DNA of 64,000 nt from Branchiostoma floridae (GCF_000003815.2 NC_049985.1:9196561-9260560); one strand, 5' to 3'; numbered from the stretch's first letter, positions 36,057 through 48,340 are shown. Notes: generated by a model from the letters alone, not told the origin. Program-made: numbers and translations.

Positions 36057-36136
36057 GGCCTTCAGCAGGTTGAACAGGGCCAGCTGTCCAGCACCCAGCT
36101 GGGTGGAGAAGTAGGCATGGCTCGGGAAGGTGCGGC
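35985..36136 (-). CDS. RabGAP exon 12: TBC catalytic Arg and Gln fingers
   Basis: The acceptor TTCCGCAG completes Gly; the Arg codon at 36134-36132 is the arginine finger of the IxxDxxR motif (ILIDLGR spans the junction). The exon continues [20 protein letters not shown] and [20 protein letters not shown], ending ILLMH before the donor GTAAGT. YCQ (Gln codon 36023-36021) is the glutamine finger of the YxQ motif. Both catalytic residues being intact implies an active dual-finger RabGAP. The exon is 152 nt. Confidence 0.97.
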
Positions 36137-36212
36137 CTGCGGAAACAACAAGGCATTTACTTTGGCTCTCTTCTTGAAATCTAGGGTATACAAAAGACAG
36201 GTGACTTCACAT

Positions 36213-36419
36213 CAGGGCTGCCTCCAGGACCCATCCTTCCTTCCCGGTCCCGGGACGGAAATTTGCTTGTTGGGACAGAAAATAAAAAGGACAGAAAGGA
36301 CATGAAATTGTTGAAAATGCAATTTGAAAAGCTTAAAATGACATCTATAACCAGGAAAATCAACAACATGGGGTCACAAAGAGTGGGACGGAAAAAAATT
36401 CAAACTGGAGACAGCCCTG
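36213..36419. mobile_element. hAT-like non-autonomous element with 7/8-bp target duplication
   Basis: The left end CAGGGCTGCCTCCAGGACC pairs with the right end CTGGAGACAGCCCTG over about 15 bp. The element is 207 bp and non-coding, with GGGACAGAAA and GGGACGGAAA words inside each end. The flanks are CTTCACAT (left) and CTTGACAT (right), an 8-bp duplication with one difference, typical of hAT transposons. It is intronic in the RabGAP gene. Confidence 0.82.
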
Positions 36420-36531
36420 CTTGACATTATACCATTCTTGGTTGAAGATGCAATTAACAAAATCTAAAAGACATTGAGTCAACAAAAGTTATTGCAGAGT
36501 ATGGAGCAGACCATTCAACAGTGCCACCTAC

Positions 36532-36684
36532 CTAAATCAATGAGAATAGCATGCTGGTGTGACGTGAGTTGTCTGATGAGTTCCTCATAAGGGATTTCAG
36601 GTGGAGCGTTGCTGTGTTTGTTCCTGAGCTGGTACTGCTCGGCAAGGAGTCTCCAGATTTCTCCACGTCTCACTTTGGGTACGC
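36532..36684 (-). CDS. RabGAP exon 11: start of TBC domain
   Basis: Encodes [20 protein letters not shown] and [20 protein letters not shown] with the first bases of the arginine-finger motif. RRGEIW is the conserved R.xxW entry motif of TBC domains. The acceptor is TTGTGTCCAG and the donor TTAG|GTAGGT. The exon is 153 nt and exits in phase 1. Confidence 0.97.
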
Positions 36685-36954
36685 CTGGACACAACACAAG
36701 GGGAAACATTATCACCAAACCCTGTTCAGTGTTCACCTCTTTAAAAAATGAGTCTTAATCATCCCGTGTAAACGCCATGTAAATGACATACTGGTAGTCA
36801 GAAATGTGCCTGGTTGTACAGGCAACTACACAAAGTCGTGTTATCATATATGTAATAATACATCTGCAATACAAAGCTAATTTTGTTTTAGCATGTTGTT
36901 CTTGTCTGCATCACTGTCATGGCTACATTCTGGTAACCATAAAAACCAACTCAC

Positions 36955-37116
36955 CAGCCCTGACCACAGCCAGCAGCTCGTCAGGGTTGAACTTGACCTC
37001 TGCCCTGTTGGGTGTTCCCAGCATGCCGTCCCACATGACCAGGGTGTTCTTGGAGCAGGGCAGGATCACGTCGTAGTCCAGCTTGGTTCGCTTGGTCTCC
37101 ACAGCGTCCATACGGG
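36955..37116 (-). CDS. RabGAP exon 10: pre-TBC segment
   Basis: Encodes RMDAVETKRTKLDYDVILPC, then MWDGMLGTPNRAEVKFNPDE and LLAVVRA. It aligns with the KRLKLDYEEITPC segment before the GAP domain of TBC1D1. The acceptor is TCTCTCCCAG and the donor G|GTGAGT. It is separated from exon 9 by the largest intron in the window. Confidence 0.95.
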
Positions 37117-39189
37117 CTGGGAGAGAAAGAACACCTGGTTAGAAGGGTAACATAGACTTAAATCATAGATGAAGGACCCTTTTATTATGCCCTTATCTTC
37201 ACCAACGCGATTTGCCAAGGAAAGTATGTTTTGATACTACTTGCTGGATGGTTGGTTGGTTTTCGAACAGTACACAAATGTCCAAACCACTCGTGTTTGC
37301 TTATAATTACAGTTCTGTCAGTGGGAGTCTGCTGACCGACCAATGTTGGGGTCGGATTTGCACATTATTTTTCATTCTTGGCCTGGAGAACAAGTGACTC
37401 GTTACATTGTTACACCTACAAAATGGTTACTGGCTCTGGAAGACTGTTGGTAGAAACTGGAACATTTCTGTCATCTATATCAGATGTATATCAGATGGAC
37501 CAAGTTGTTCCTTGAACAAAGATAAAATGATGGCAATGACTGTCAGTGACGTGTAAGTTTATACTCATAGTGCACATTTTTCTCAAGTCTTACCTGGGGA
37601 ATGATTTTAACCTGTATTGCTTAGACAACAGAGAGTGCTCTTTTCTTTTATATATGTATAACGCTAGTTCACCTTTATCTGTGGATAACCTATACCTGTT
37701 GTTTTAAATAACTGGGTGTTTTGGGATATAAAGTCAACGGATGGTGGAGTAAAATTGCATTTTTTTTTCAAAATATATCTTCTATTTTCAAAATATTGTA
37801 CTGTATGTTGACTCGATATCCCTAAATACACTGTTTTTAAAAAACAATAGATAAAGGTTACATTGTGGATAAAGGTGAACAGTCGTTATAGATATATATT
37901 ATAGACACCTATCATCACTGATCTTTTAGTTCCACATTTTAGAAAGAATTAATTACACAACTGTGCTGTTCTCCAGATCTAAGGCAACCCTATCCACATC
38001 AAAGATTTCTGCTTACTTCTGACTTTGACAACAGACATAACCACATATCAGTGATGCTGTGCACAAAAAACACAAGTCTTTCTGTTAACGTGGTGCAGAA
38101 GCGTGATGGAACTGTGCTGACAAAAAAGACCTCACAGCAAATGTGACAAAACACAGCCGACCAACCAAATGCAAAAAATAGCTGTCATGACTTACTGGTG
38201 TCAAATGAAGTTGAGCGAGGCAAAATTGTACCTAAATGACGGAAAAAAACGGTGAGGAAGGCATGTCAACATGCAGCTTTTTGACATTCTTCCTCGTGAA
38301 AAAGTGATATTCTATAAGATTCAAATGCAGCATTAGCCAATTATCTGCAAGATCCAAAACCAAAGCTAGAGTGGGGACCATTCTGATGAAGACAAGGACA
38401 GAAACATACAGAGGTTCAAACAGCAAAACAGCCAACAGTTGTACAACAGTCTCGCAGCATGCTCTGAACAAGCGTCACTGGTACTAGCAAAGGACAAATA
38501 AAATCCAATGCCACCCACACAGCTTTTTGATAAAGCAAATAATTCCCTTTTTATTTTGAGATGTATGATATCCCATGTACACATTACTGGTAGTGCCCTT
38601 CAGAATAGGGATTAGGACAGATGGCTGATAAGCTAGCAAAATCAAGTACGGGAGACGCTATTGGGCCACTACAACATTTTACGCACTGCCAAATTCTAAG
38701 AAACAAATCTGTCAGTGAAATTTTGCACATTACATAGAAGTGATAAAGGAAGTGTTATTGCTGTTCTTTTGGAGATGCTTATAACGCTGAGTCTGAGAGT
38801 CACTACTATCTCCCTTATTCAGGTTATGGGAGAATACCTGACAAGCCCATCCTGCTTAATGGGAATACTAGTGGAAAATGAAAAAGTGTGGCAATGAAAA
38901 AGCATTGCCATGGCGACGGTAATATTGTTTGATTTATATACATTGTATCTTGATAGAGATGATTGAGGAATTGTATGCTTGGTAAGTCATGATGATGTTC
39001 CGGGCTGTATGTGCTAGTGTCTTAGTGTCGCGATACGTTGGCTTAATGTGCTGTGTAGTATGATGTTGTTGATACACAAGTTAAATATTACCATAAAGAA
39101 ATATCAATACAATTAAACGACGTTGAAATTAAAAAGATTATTTCCAGCATGTTACATGTTACATTGATATTGTGCAATAATCTGCGCCT

Positions 39190-39462
39190 GGCCAGATTAG
39201 TGTGGGGATTCGGACGTTGGAAGTGGTTGGGGCACGTGCTGCGTATGCACAAAAACAGACACCCTTATGTCGCCCTCAAATGGACCCCTCAAGGGAAGCG
39301 AAGCAGAGGCAGGCCTCTAGGGACCTGGAGAAGGACGGTTGAAGGGGAGATGAAGGCAGCACGTAAGACCTGACAAGAAGTTAGATGGATGGCCCAAGAT
39401 AGGAAGGACTGGAAGAAGTTCGTCAGTGCCTTATGCTCCACCAAAGGGAGCGAAGAGGATTA
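39190..39462 (+). pseudogene. LINE (non-LTR retrotransposon) C-terminal fragment
   Basis: Reads WKWLGHVLRM, then ALKWTPQGKRSRGRPLGTWR and EGEMKAARKT, a stop, and QEVRWMAQDRKDWKKFVSAL CS. The W.GHVLR…PQGKR.RGRP..TWRR pattern is the well-known C-terminal tail after the reverse transcriptase in many non-LTR elements. The stop replaces the Trp expected at KTWQ, so the fragment is inactive. It is strongly 5'-truncated. Confidence 0.85.
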
Positions 39463-40350
39463 GGGGTAGGGGTAGGGGTCTGGCAGGATGACTGTAGAAA
39501 GGCTCTCCAAGGCCCTTGGTCAGAGGGAAGAGAACCTAGGATTGATGACCACCACAGGTAGCCAGCTACAACACACCACAGTTGGTCAGCAGGCTATTGC
39601 AGTAGCGAATCAGGGACTAGATAGGGCTCAAGGGTGTATTGAGCTATTTTTCAAAATAACAACAGAACTTTGTAAGGTCCACCTGCCCTTTCCCCGAAAA
39701 GGGTAGCGACAACTCCTTCCGGCTTAAACTCCCCCGGAGCGCTAATGTGAGATCGGCGGGCTGATCTGCCTTGGTAAGGGCTGGGGGAACATAGTTTGTA
39801 TATATGAGGTAAATTTGGGCCCCTCGATATGTCGACACAAATCTAAATCCGAACAGAGGACAGATGGACAAGGAATTGAGTACTATCCTGAGATGCTTGC
39901 GAGAGGAAGGGTCTAAATACAGAGCACACCATATGCTCTCACTCGAGCTTAGCCCGGGAGTTGAAGGACGAGCCCGGAGCCCTGAACTACAGGATATAGG
40001 AGACGGGTAGTGATTTAAAAAAAGAAAGAGTGAGATAGAGAAGGTGTCCGCACAGTCATACACTTGGTCAACTTGCCACTGTTCAGACCTTTGGAATTGG
40101 CCCGGATATATCGTATTCTCATTAATTCTGGAAATGACCTCCTATTTTGCATAATTTGTATTTCATTTTGTACAACATTGTCTAAGCTACATACAGACCA
40201 AAAATCATGAAAATCCGTTATTTCTTTCTTGAGTAATCGTCTTCGGAAAGTTTTGACAAAAATTACTTGCAATTTCAACACAAATCGCTGGGGGCCCAAA
40301 CGTATGCCCTTCTTTCCTAGCACAAGAGCTATCTACCTACCCATCATCGT

Positions 40351-40769
40351 NNNNNNNNNNNNNNNNNNNNNNNNNNNNNNNNNNNNNNNNNNNNNNNNNN
40401 NNNNNNNNNNNNNNNNNNNNNNNNNNNNNNNNNNNNNNNNNNNNNNNNNNNNNNNNNNNNNNNNNNNNNNNNNNNNNNNNNNNNNNNNNNNNNNNNNNNN
40501 NNNNNNNNNNNNNNNNNNNNNNNNNNNNNNNNNNNNNNNNNNNNNNNNNNNNNNNNNNNNNNNNNNNNNNNNNNNNNNNNNNNNNNNNNNNNNNNNNNNN
40601 NNNNNNNNNNNNNNNNNNNNNNNNNNNNNNNNNNNNNNNNNNNNNNNNNNNNNNNNNNNNNNNNNNNNNNNNNNNNNNNNNNNNNNNNNNNNNNNNNNNN
40701 NNNNNNNNNNNNNNNNNNNNNNNNNNNNNNNNNNNNNNNNNNNNNNNNNNNNNNNNNNNNNNNNNNNNN
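40351..40769. other. Assembly gap (419 N)
   Basis: A sized gap whose right side continues directly into a LINE 3' fragment, so the missing part probably contains more of that element. Confidence 0.95.
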
Positions 40770-40773
40770 GAAA

Positions 40774-41150
40774 ATGTCCAGACTTTGCATGATGTACAAA
40801 ATGAAGAATAAGCTGGTGGACGTACCGACTGATAAGTATCTAATACCAGCTCAAAAAAGAACAAGAAACAGTCATGCCTTCAGGTACCAGAGATTCCAAC
40901 CTAGGATCGATGTGTTCAAAAATTCGTATTTTCCCAGAACTATCGTAGATTGGAATTTTTATATCACCAAGCACAGTAGGGGCATCTTCTCTGGATAGTT
41001 TTAAAGGACGCTTGCAGATAGATGTGCAAAAGTTAGGTGTGACGGATCGTTCAGTGTAATATAACCAGCTGCTGCCGCACCGCGTGCCTGCGAAGTTGGT
41101 GTGTTACGCCGAATGGCGGTTATACCGGCTATATAGATACAGATACAGAA
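40774..41150 (+). pseudogene. LINE 3' end: RT tail remnant and 3' UTR
   Basis: The frame reads RLCMMYKMKNKLVDVPTDKY, then KRTRNSHAFRYQRF and NSYFPRTIVDWN. This is the common LINE tail pattern YK..N.LV..P…RTRN.H…FFPRTI..WN. A frameshift near 40976 moves the continuation SSLDSFKGRLQIDVQ to another frame. The LINE-like 3' UTR follows with GGTGTGTTACGCCGAA and ATACCGGCTATATAGATACA. An inverted copy of the same 3' UTR lies at 47668-47715. Confidence 0.85.
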
Positions 41151-42120
41151 CTATTTCCGTTTTTGTCACACCCCACCAACACACCAAAATCATTCACCAT
41201 TCAGCAACACGCTCCTTCACAGCGTCGTAATAAATTGTCTTGTTCCACTGAATATGCGTGTGCGAGTCTTTTATGCAATTCACTTTTTGGCCGCATGGGG
41301 GCTACTAGTGGTTTGTTCTCAAAGACAGCCCTGGGACAAAGAACGTATTTTTCTGCGCGAAGCATGCTGGGAGGGCGGTAGTATCCTGGGGACGTGAATG
41401 CCAAACGCGCTACCGTAGCGAACTCCCTTCCATGACATAACTCCCCTCTCGGCAATCTAGAAGGGTAATCTAACACCCTCGCAGCGCCACCAAATTAGGT
41501 ACATTTTAAAGTTCCCTTTGATATAACGTATCACCATTGTGGCAACATTTTACCCCCGAAATAGTAAACTTTCGTCTTGTTTTCGCCTCGGTAACTGTAG
41601 AAAATACTAGCTAACTAGGGTACAGTCTCACGTTGTATAGAGACGCACACAAGAGTCACACAACTTACGATTTGCTAAGGTAATTGAGACAAACACAAAA
41701 CAAAACAAAATGACAGCTGTGGATTCCATATAGTTTTATTTGTGTATTGGTTGAGCCCACAATCTAAACCTATGGCTTCTTCGCGGCGCTGGGTACGAGC
41801 GTGATTCAGCAACAGTTCTTAAGTTATCTTGAGTTGACACAAACGATCACAGACATACATACACAGGTGAAAATATTACACCCATAAATATTTCAAAGGG
41901 TAATAAAGCTGCTTGTCGCCATGTAAACAACACGTTTCGTAGCATGAACATGAACATACTATTACCCAGTATTTGTGTCTTATTTATTACCTTAATATCT
42001 TTTCTGCAAGAAATAGAAAGTTTCTGTTTCAGTTTAATAAAAAAAAACTGCTTTGATGGTGAACCCTTGCGGGTCTTTTACGTGATCTTATACTATGATA
42101 ATTCTTACGTTTGAGTCCCG

Positions 42121-42161
42121 CGAGCACGCACTGACATGTACCTGTAAGTAGTGCGTGCTCG
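42121..42161. repeat. 12-bp perfect inverted repeat, CGAGCACGCACT
   Basis: CGAGCACGCACT (42121-42132) and AGTGCGTGCTCG (42150-42161) flank a 17-nt spacer. A third related word, GAGCGTGCGTGCTC, lies near 42184, and ACGTGATCTT occurs on both outer sides. It may be a MITE core. Confidence 0.7.
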
Positions 42162-43856
42162 GAGTCATGTTTGAACCCCGTTTGAGCGTGCGTGCTCCGA
42201 GTCACGTGATCTTCGTTTTGCGAACAATAGACAAGCGTCCGGGGGTACTCTGACCCAGTTCTCCCGCCTGATACACACAAAATGCCGCTAGTCTAAGAAG
42301 AGTTTTTCCCGAGGATAATGTTGGTGCACGTAGCCGGGCCAGTAGTTTCGCCTCAAGGTATCTGGAAGACGAGGAACCACCCCAGGTTAGTGCAAATCGG
42401 TACCGTAAAGTTGGTCTAAACAATGCTTTTTTGTATAGAATAAGGCGGAACTCGGAACAGATTTGTAGTACCGGTTACTGTTAAATACACCGCAATTTTA
42501 GGACACATTTTCGTCTGCACTTGTACCCCAATATGCCTCATAATTTCAAGGACTACTGCAGACTTCGTGTACAAAAGTTTTTGTTCTCGGCGATTGTTCG
42601 TGTGTTGATTATCTCTCCTGGTGATTTGCTCGAAAACAAAACAACAACAAACATGTTACTTGTGATCTATCTCGACTCAGTCATTCAACAGTATTGTTGG
42701 GTGTGTAACAAAACCCATCACTTGCCCCATTTCAACTTTTGGGATGTCCAAAGACCAAGAATGCATGATCATGCATGCATGATCTGTGTATTTTATTTTA
42801 TTTTTTCTTCGGGCTTGGCAGAAATTGGGAGAAAAGAATGGAATCTTATTACCTAACATCCATAATTTTGACGTTTGATCTGTTTCTGTGTTGTTTTATG
42901 TTCAAAATTTGATTTGACGTAGAGAAATATAGTTGTACATCATTCGAACAATAGGTTTATCCATAGGGGATTACGGTATGATCAGGCCACACTCGGGTGT
43001 ATGCGATTGCAGGGTATAAAAATTGAATTTAAAGATAGATTTGTATCTTGGACTTCAAATTGTGTTCACTGAAACTGTTAATGTCATCTGTGTACAGTCA
43101 CATTGATTTTGATTCTAGATTACGTAGTATTCAAGTAGGACTTGTGTTTACTGTTGACTTTAGCTTGCAAAATGACATCTGGTTTGTGTAGAACTGGCCC
43201 AGATCTAATAACATCCTCAGATCAGAGGTACACAAGCCTCCCCCTACTCTGCCCCTCGCGGGGTTATCTGGGGGTAACCAATGCAGACACAAGCGCCGTC
43301 AAAAGTAGTACAAACACGCGAAGCTTTTAGATGTTCGTATCTAACTATCAACATTGTTTCTAGATTGTGATATACATATGTATTTGACCAGTGTCAGGAT
43401 TACGATCATTGTTTTCTGTGATTTCTTGGTTGGTATACAGCTGACCCAGTTCAGCAGCGGAGGGATATGGATGTACATGTATATCAGAAAAGACAACCGC
43501 CGAACTTATCAGTTGGAGACGAAACGCGGCTCGAAGAGGTCATGGCTTCGTAAGTACAGTCTAATTTTTTATTGTAGCCGTCCTGTACTATGATGGTGAT
43601 ATACCCACGTTTTAAGTTTCCATATACATGAAATACACCCAAGAAATTGAGAATGTGTGAGTCCGGTCGATGCTGATATCTGTGATTGATTGTGTTGTTT
43701 ACTTATTTGCGGACGGAACCTGTGTGATGGAAATAGCCCTATCTATTCAAAGGATCATACAGCATGACAACAAGGAGGCCTCAGTTAGAAACCTCCATGT
43801 TAAACTATTCAAATACAATTCAATCTCTACAACTGGATAAAAAACGGATATTTACT

Positions 43857-43896
43857 TCCGGACGTTTCGAGTGACATCCATCACTCTTTTTCAGCG
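43857..43896 (-). ncRNA. Degenerate hammerhead-like motif
   Basis: On the minus strand: CTGAAAA (43894-43888), an A, a hairpin GAGTGA/TCACTC (43886-43869), and GAAACGTC followed by CGGAAGTAA. It has the same layout as the motif at 8000-8037, including the extra A and the downstream AAGTAA, but the core G8 position is A, which should abolish activity. The outer CG before the core can pair with CG after the cleavage position. Confidence 0.35.
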
Positions 43897-44845
43897 TTTT
43901 ATTCGTTTTTCTTTTCCTTTTAGCAAGACACTATACTATTGGGCTAGCCCCTGACGAAACTTTTTTATATTAATAACGTTATATATAGATTATGGGAACT
44001 TGGTTGCCATGGGCTTTCTTTCGTCTGAGAAGGATAAATCTTCTGTCATATTTGTCAGTGTCTACTTGTATGTTGCTTCTGTATGTCCGTTGTAATATCG
44101 TATTGTTAGTTCATATTGATTTTTGATTTATTTTGGTTTATTTGTTTATGAGTGATTTGTTGCCCAAAGTCGGAGAAAGTGTCTCGTTTTCACAGAACGT
44201 TCGAAAACCGTTCCGTCACGTTCACGCGTGGGCTCCATGTTGGATGATAACCTGGATGAATAGAACACAGAACGGCGCTGTCAAAGTTGCTTGCGGCGGG
44301 TTCAAGTGTGCTGTTTTTTCTCCGAAATGCGAATCATTAAGTGACGTAGCCAAGGCTAGATATCGGGACAAAGTTGCAATAATAGGTTCTTGAACCATAT
44401 GCTTAAAAAACGGCATTCAACATGGTGCCGGTGGTTGAATACCCGGGCATCCGTTGGCCGCTAACCTGGGTGACTAACAGTTATAATATAAGTTATATCG
44501 ACTCTTTTCATAAAGGCGGAGGACTAGCTACCGATCCCCCACCAAACTTTATACCTGCCCTGTTATCCAGCGTGCCTCACAAGGGGCAAGATTTGGCGCT
44601 TCCACGACCCTGACTCCGTGTGACAAGCAGATAGTGCGGCCCAGCGGGTCGTTAGGTTCGCGTGCGCCCGTCTTTTTTCCGTATTTTGTCAACACTAAGC
44701 ATAATCATAACAATATTAAGCATAATCAGTGCTGCTGACGTTACTGCTGCAAATTCAAATTCAGAATGCTTGGCACATGTCTTTCAGTCAGGTGCCAAAC
44801 TGTATCTAGTGACAGCATGAGGTTACAGGAGCTCGGCCAGGAGAA

Positions 44846-44906
44846 TATACACGCTCGCTCGTGTGACTGTCCGTTTAGGATGCAGCCACACGAGTGAGCG
44901 TGTATA
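44846..44906. repeat. 20-bp inverted repeat with a 21-nt loop
   Basis: TATACACGCTCGCTCGTGTG (44846-44865) and CACACGAGTGAGCGTGTATA (44887-44906) pair with one mismatch. It lies directly beside the nested palindromes at 44970-45258 and may belong to the same element. Confidence 0.75.
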
Positions 44907-44969
44907 TAAAGTCCGCACGAGGTCCGTACGCGTATTGACATTTTCTTTCATATGATCATACGAAGTCGT

Positions 44970-45258
44970 ATGCACAATAGACACCGATCATACGCATCTG
45001 AATCGTTTTTTGTCAGTTTAAGGAACGCGTACTGGGTCGTACTGAGAGAATGCCTGCCTCCTAAAACTAACACAAAACGATTGAGATGCGTATGAGGGAT
45101 GTATTGTGCCTATTCACACATGTAAGTTCCGTATTGACATGTTTTGTCTTAGGTAAAGTTTGCGACTAAAGTAATATTATCTTCGACCATCTACAATTGT
45201 GGGTCAAGAAAAAGAACTTCGTTACTCGTAAACTTTACCCAAACCAAAATGTCAATAC
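44970..45258. mobile_element. Nested palindromic element(s)
   Basis: Two inverted repeats are visible. TGCACAATAGACACC and CATACGCATCTGAATCG (about 44970-45006) pair with CGATTGAGATGCGTATGAGG and the inverse of GCACAATAC (about 45078-45110). GTATTGACATGTTTTG (45131) pairs with CAAAATGTCAATAC (ending 45258). GTATTGACAT also occurs at about 44933, so the arrangement may be two insertions of one family. No coding capacity. Confidence 0.7.
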
Positions 45259-46549
45259 TGAATTGAACACGTGCTGACTTGATGTGCGCACAAGTGTGTG
45301 AACGAGACAGTCCAGTTTTAATGACCATCACCATCGGAACTTCACTGATTTGGGAGCAGTTTTTTGGTGAAAGGCGAGCATAGACCGACTCCTAAAAATC
45401 GCGGACAATTTCTAAAAAAAGTGTCTTGCTTATCCATGGAATATACTCATTTACAGCTCGCTGACATTTTTGTGCGACATGGCCTGTACGCCATTGACAT
45501 ACCTCGTGCCTCAGGAAACCAACATTCAGCCCGTTGAAAGAGTATTATGGCACAAACTACGCGCCGGCGCCCATGTTGGCGGGCCGCTAGAAGAGCTAAA
45601 AGTGCCTATAATGAGCGTTGTTAGATAGAAACGGCGAGAAGTCCGTGTCCCGTGTTCATGGAACTCGCATTTAGCACGGCAAACATCCAGCCCGTTTCTG
45701 AATAAAAACCTTCTTTCCTCGTACGGGTCCACCACGTGCACACACAGCCGTGTGGAGATCGAGCAGCTTATCATCCAACATGGCCGATCGAACGTTCGAA
45801 CGCAACTGTGACGTCAAGTGAAAACGATCTTATAGGTTCTGGAGACTTAATATTTGGGCAGATTGTGCAGACTGGAATATTTGTAACTTGATTAGATGGA
45901 TACCACAGCTTCTTTGTAAATATTTCATTTATTTTGTATCCCATTGTCAGAAACAGTTTCAATGTTTTGTCCATGTACAGGGTAGAAGTCAGATCAAACC
46001 GCCGTGGTCTCCAGGGCTCCATCGACTGCCTTGCTGATGGCAGGACTTTACCGGTCAGTGTGATGTGAGTGAGTGCGCCTGATGAAAGCGCAGACATAGG
46101 GATGTAATCAGTGCAGACTTGTTGGAATATATCAATCAGCCAAGGTGATCAAGTTGAGATGAGTGTGTGTTTGTTCTCCTAAGAGCGACCGCTATTTTCA
46201 GTATCAGTGTATCCGTTAAGTATTTGAAACGGGCGATGTGATCTCTGTATTTTCTCTCGATCCCAACAGACTAATGGTACATACAGGATACGAGTGACAA
46301 CGTCGAGGTGTTCCGCCACAACTTGCACAGGGACTCCTACCACGACAGGGAAAATCAGTCGAGTCCTTCCACTGCAAGTCGGTGAGACGAGATGCATCAC
46401 TGGAGGAGCCGGAATAGACGTCCGTGTGCCTTATAAAGTCGGGAAGGAGGGGAGCCACACATCACCCAGAACAGCACCGTCGACATGAGGAAGACAACGA
46501 GAGGAGAGTGCCAGACCAGTAGCAGATCTAGAATAGCCAATCGATTGCG

Positions 46550-47190
46550 CTGCTACAACCATACTTACTTTACTTGGGCCCTTTGTTCCGGTCAGAACAT
46601 AGGCCACCGATGATGGTCCTCCATTGTACCCTCCTCTGGGCTTTCTTCCTCAGATCCTGCCAGCTGTTGCAGATACTTTTCATCTCTTCCTCCGTATCTC
46701 TCCTCCAACTATTCCTGGGCCTCCCCCTCTTCCGCTTGCCCTGAGGGTTCCAAGTCAGAGCCTGGTGTGTAATGCTGGATGTTGGCTTCCGGAGAGTGTG
46801 CCCTATCCAGGACCACTTCCTCTTGAGTATCTGACTGACCACTGGTTCTTGTCCTGCTCTGTCCCACAGCTCCAGGTTGCTGATCCTGTCTGACCACTTG
46901 ATTTTAAAGATCCTTCTCAGACAGGTGTTAATGAAGGTTTGTATCCTGTGCTGCGTTGCTTTTGTTGTTCTCCAGGTCTCGGATCCATAGAGCAGTACTG
47001 ACTTAATGTTGGAGTTGAAGATGCGGAGTTTGGTGGCTACCCGTATCACCCTGGAGGCCCAGACGTTCTTCAGCATGATGAAAGCTGCTCTCGGCTTTCC
47101 CTATCCTGGCTGTAACATCCTTATCCGTGCCCCCGTGGTGGTCTACCACACTTCCCAGGTATACAAAGGGAACAACCTGCTACAACCATA
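46550..47190. repeat. 14-bp target-site duplication flanking a LINE fragment
   Basis: CTGCTACAACCATA occurs at 46550-46563 and again at 47177-47190, exactly bracketing the LINE fragment. The side next to the 3' end of the element carries a short AAGTAAAGTAAG tail on the minus strand. This is the expected footprint of target-primed reverse transcription. Confidence 0.9.
46564..47176 (-). pseudogene. 5'-truncated LINE: end of reverse transcriptase and C-terminal domain
   Basis: The minus strand first reads FVYLGSVVDHHGGTDKDVTA and RIGKA. After a 1-base insertion at about 47098 it continues in another frame as AAFIMLKNVWASRV, SNIKSVLLYGSETWRTTK, FINTCLRRIFKIKWSDRI, KWSWIGHTLRKP and NPQGKRKRGRPRNSWRRD. 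These are the thumb and C-terminal motifs of non-LTR retrotransposon ORF2 (YLGS..., LLYGSETW, CLRRI, GHTLR, GRP..SWRR). The 168-codon open part ends at 46570. Dead, but fairly young by its intact frame and target duplication. Confidence 0.92.
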
Positions 47191-47667
47191 GTGAACCTAA
47201 AATTAGTTAGAGAATTCACGGACTGGTTTTGAGGTGATTTATACCATTACTATGCATTTAGTGTACCGGGTATACATTGCAGTAGTAGTTGAGTGTGCAT
47301 GTAAATCAAAGAACCGCACATAAGGTTAACCTCAGCGACGACGGACCGAATCAAACCGGAGATGGATGTAGTTAAGGAGAGAACGGCCATAGAAATGTTC
47401 AGTACAATTATTCTGTATCCAACCTGTGACCGAAGTTAGCGGGGTCAGCATTATGTAGTAACGTCAAAACACTTTAACAGTGTCCCGTGCCAAGTGTACG
47501 GAAAACCTTGTCTCTGCGTCCTTCCTTTATTCTAGCTGTGCTAGTCATAGTCTTCAAAGCAGAATCTAAACAACTTGAAATCCATTGGTTTCATGACTTG
47601 TTTGAAATATGTGACTTATTAACCTTTCAGTTTTCACAATCAGGCTTTACTTAATATGTATCTATAT

Positions 47668-47715
47668 AGCCGGTATAACCGCCCTTCGGCGTAACACACC
47701 AGCTTCAATTCCAAA
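47668..47715 (-). mobile_element. LINE 3' UTR fragment, inverted relative to 41.1 kb
   Basis: On the minus strand it reads GGTGTGTTACGCCGAAGGGC, then TATACCGGCTATATAGATAC, matching 41088-41140 on the plus strand almost base for base. It is therefore a second, heavily truncated copy of the same LINE family. Confidence 0.85.
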
Positions 47716-48340
47716 CGACAATTACCTGAAAGCACTTCACTTCATATTTTATAGATATCGACATAAAACTGTGGCATATTCGTCTTCATCATTTGCTTTG
47801 ACCTCGTGAAAGCATATCATCCCAAAGCTCAAAAGACAAAGGCGGAAGCTATTTTTCTAGCCTCAAAATCATCCTTTCTATAGCTCCAAACGACATCCAC
47901 TTAAAGCATTCCATTCCAAATTGTAAAAAGCACAAGCTTATATAAGAAATAATAGCTGGGACATATTGCTCTTCATTATAGTACTCATAAGCATGCGAAA
48001 CATCGTAACAATCTGTAACAGTGTGTACTGCCTATGCCCCAAAACACTTATCTCCCCTATTGCTGCATAATATCGGGTAATTTGTTAGAAAATGTAATGT
48101 GCTATATAGTCATTCGGTCGGGCAAAAAGAGCCTAAACTAAACAATACTACACTACTTGTTGCCGCCCACTCAACAAAGCAATAAATTTTTAACAATTCA
48201 AAACATATCAGACTTGATAAGTGAAACGAGTATCTAACACATGAATTCCTTGTTTATAACATCGGTCACGTCATCGTATTATACGCCATACCCAAAGCAG
48301 ACTAAAGGTCACACACAAAAACAAATTCCCTAGGGAATAC

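Noticed and set aside
39644-40063. 139-codon minus-strand frame
   Set aside because: Unlike any known protein and placed among LINE-derived sequence; likely a chance frame.
40351-40769. Open frames of 150-187 codons over 40.2-40.9 kb
   Set aside because: They consist mostly of N bases in the assembly gap and carry no information.
45771-46097. 108-codon minus-strand frame starting MSALSSGALTHITL
   Set aside because: No family resemblance, no splice sites joining the RabGAP frame, and length within chance for this composition.
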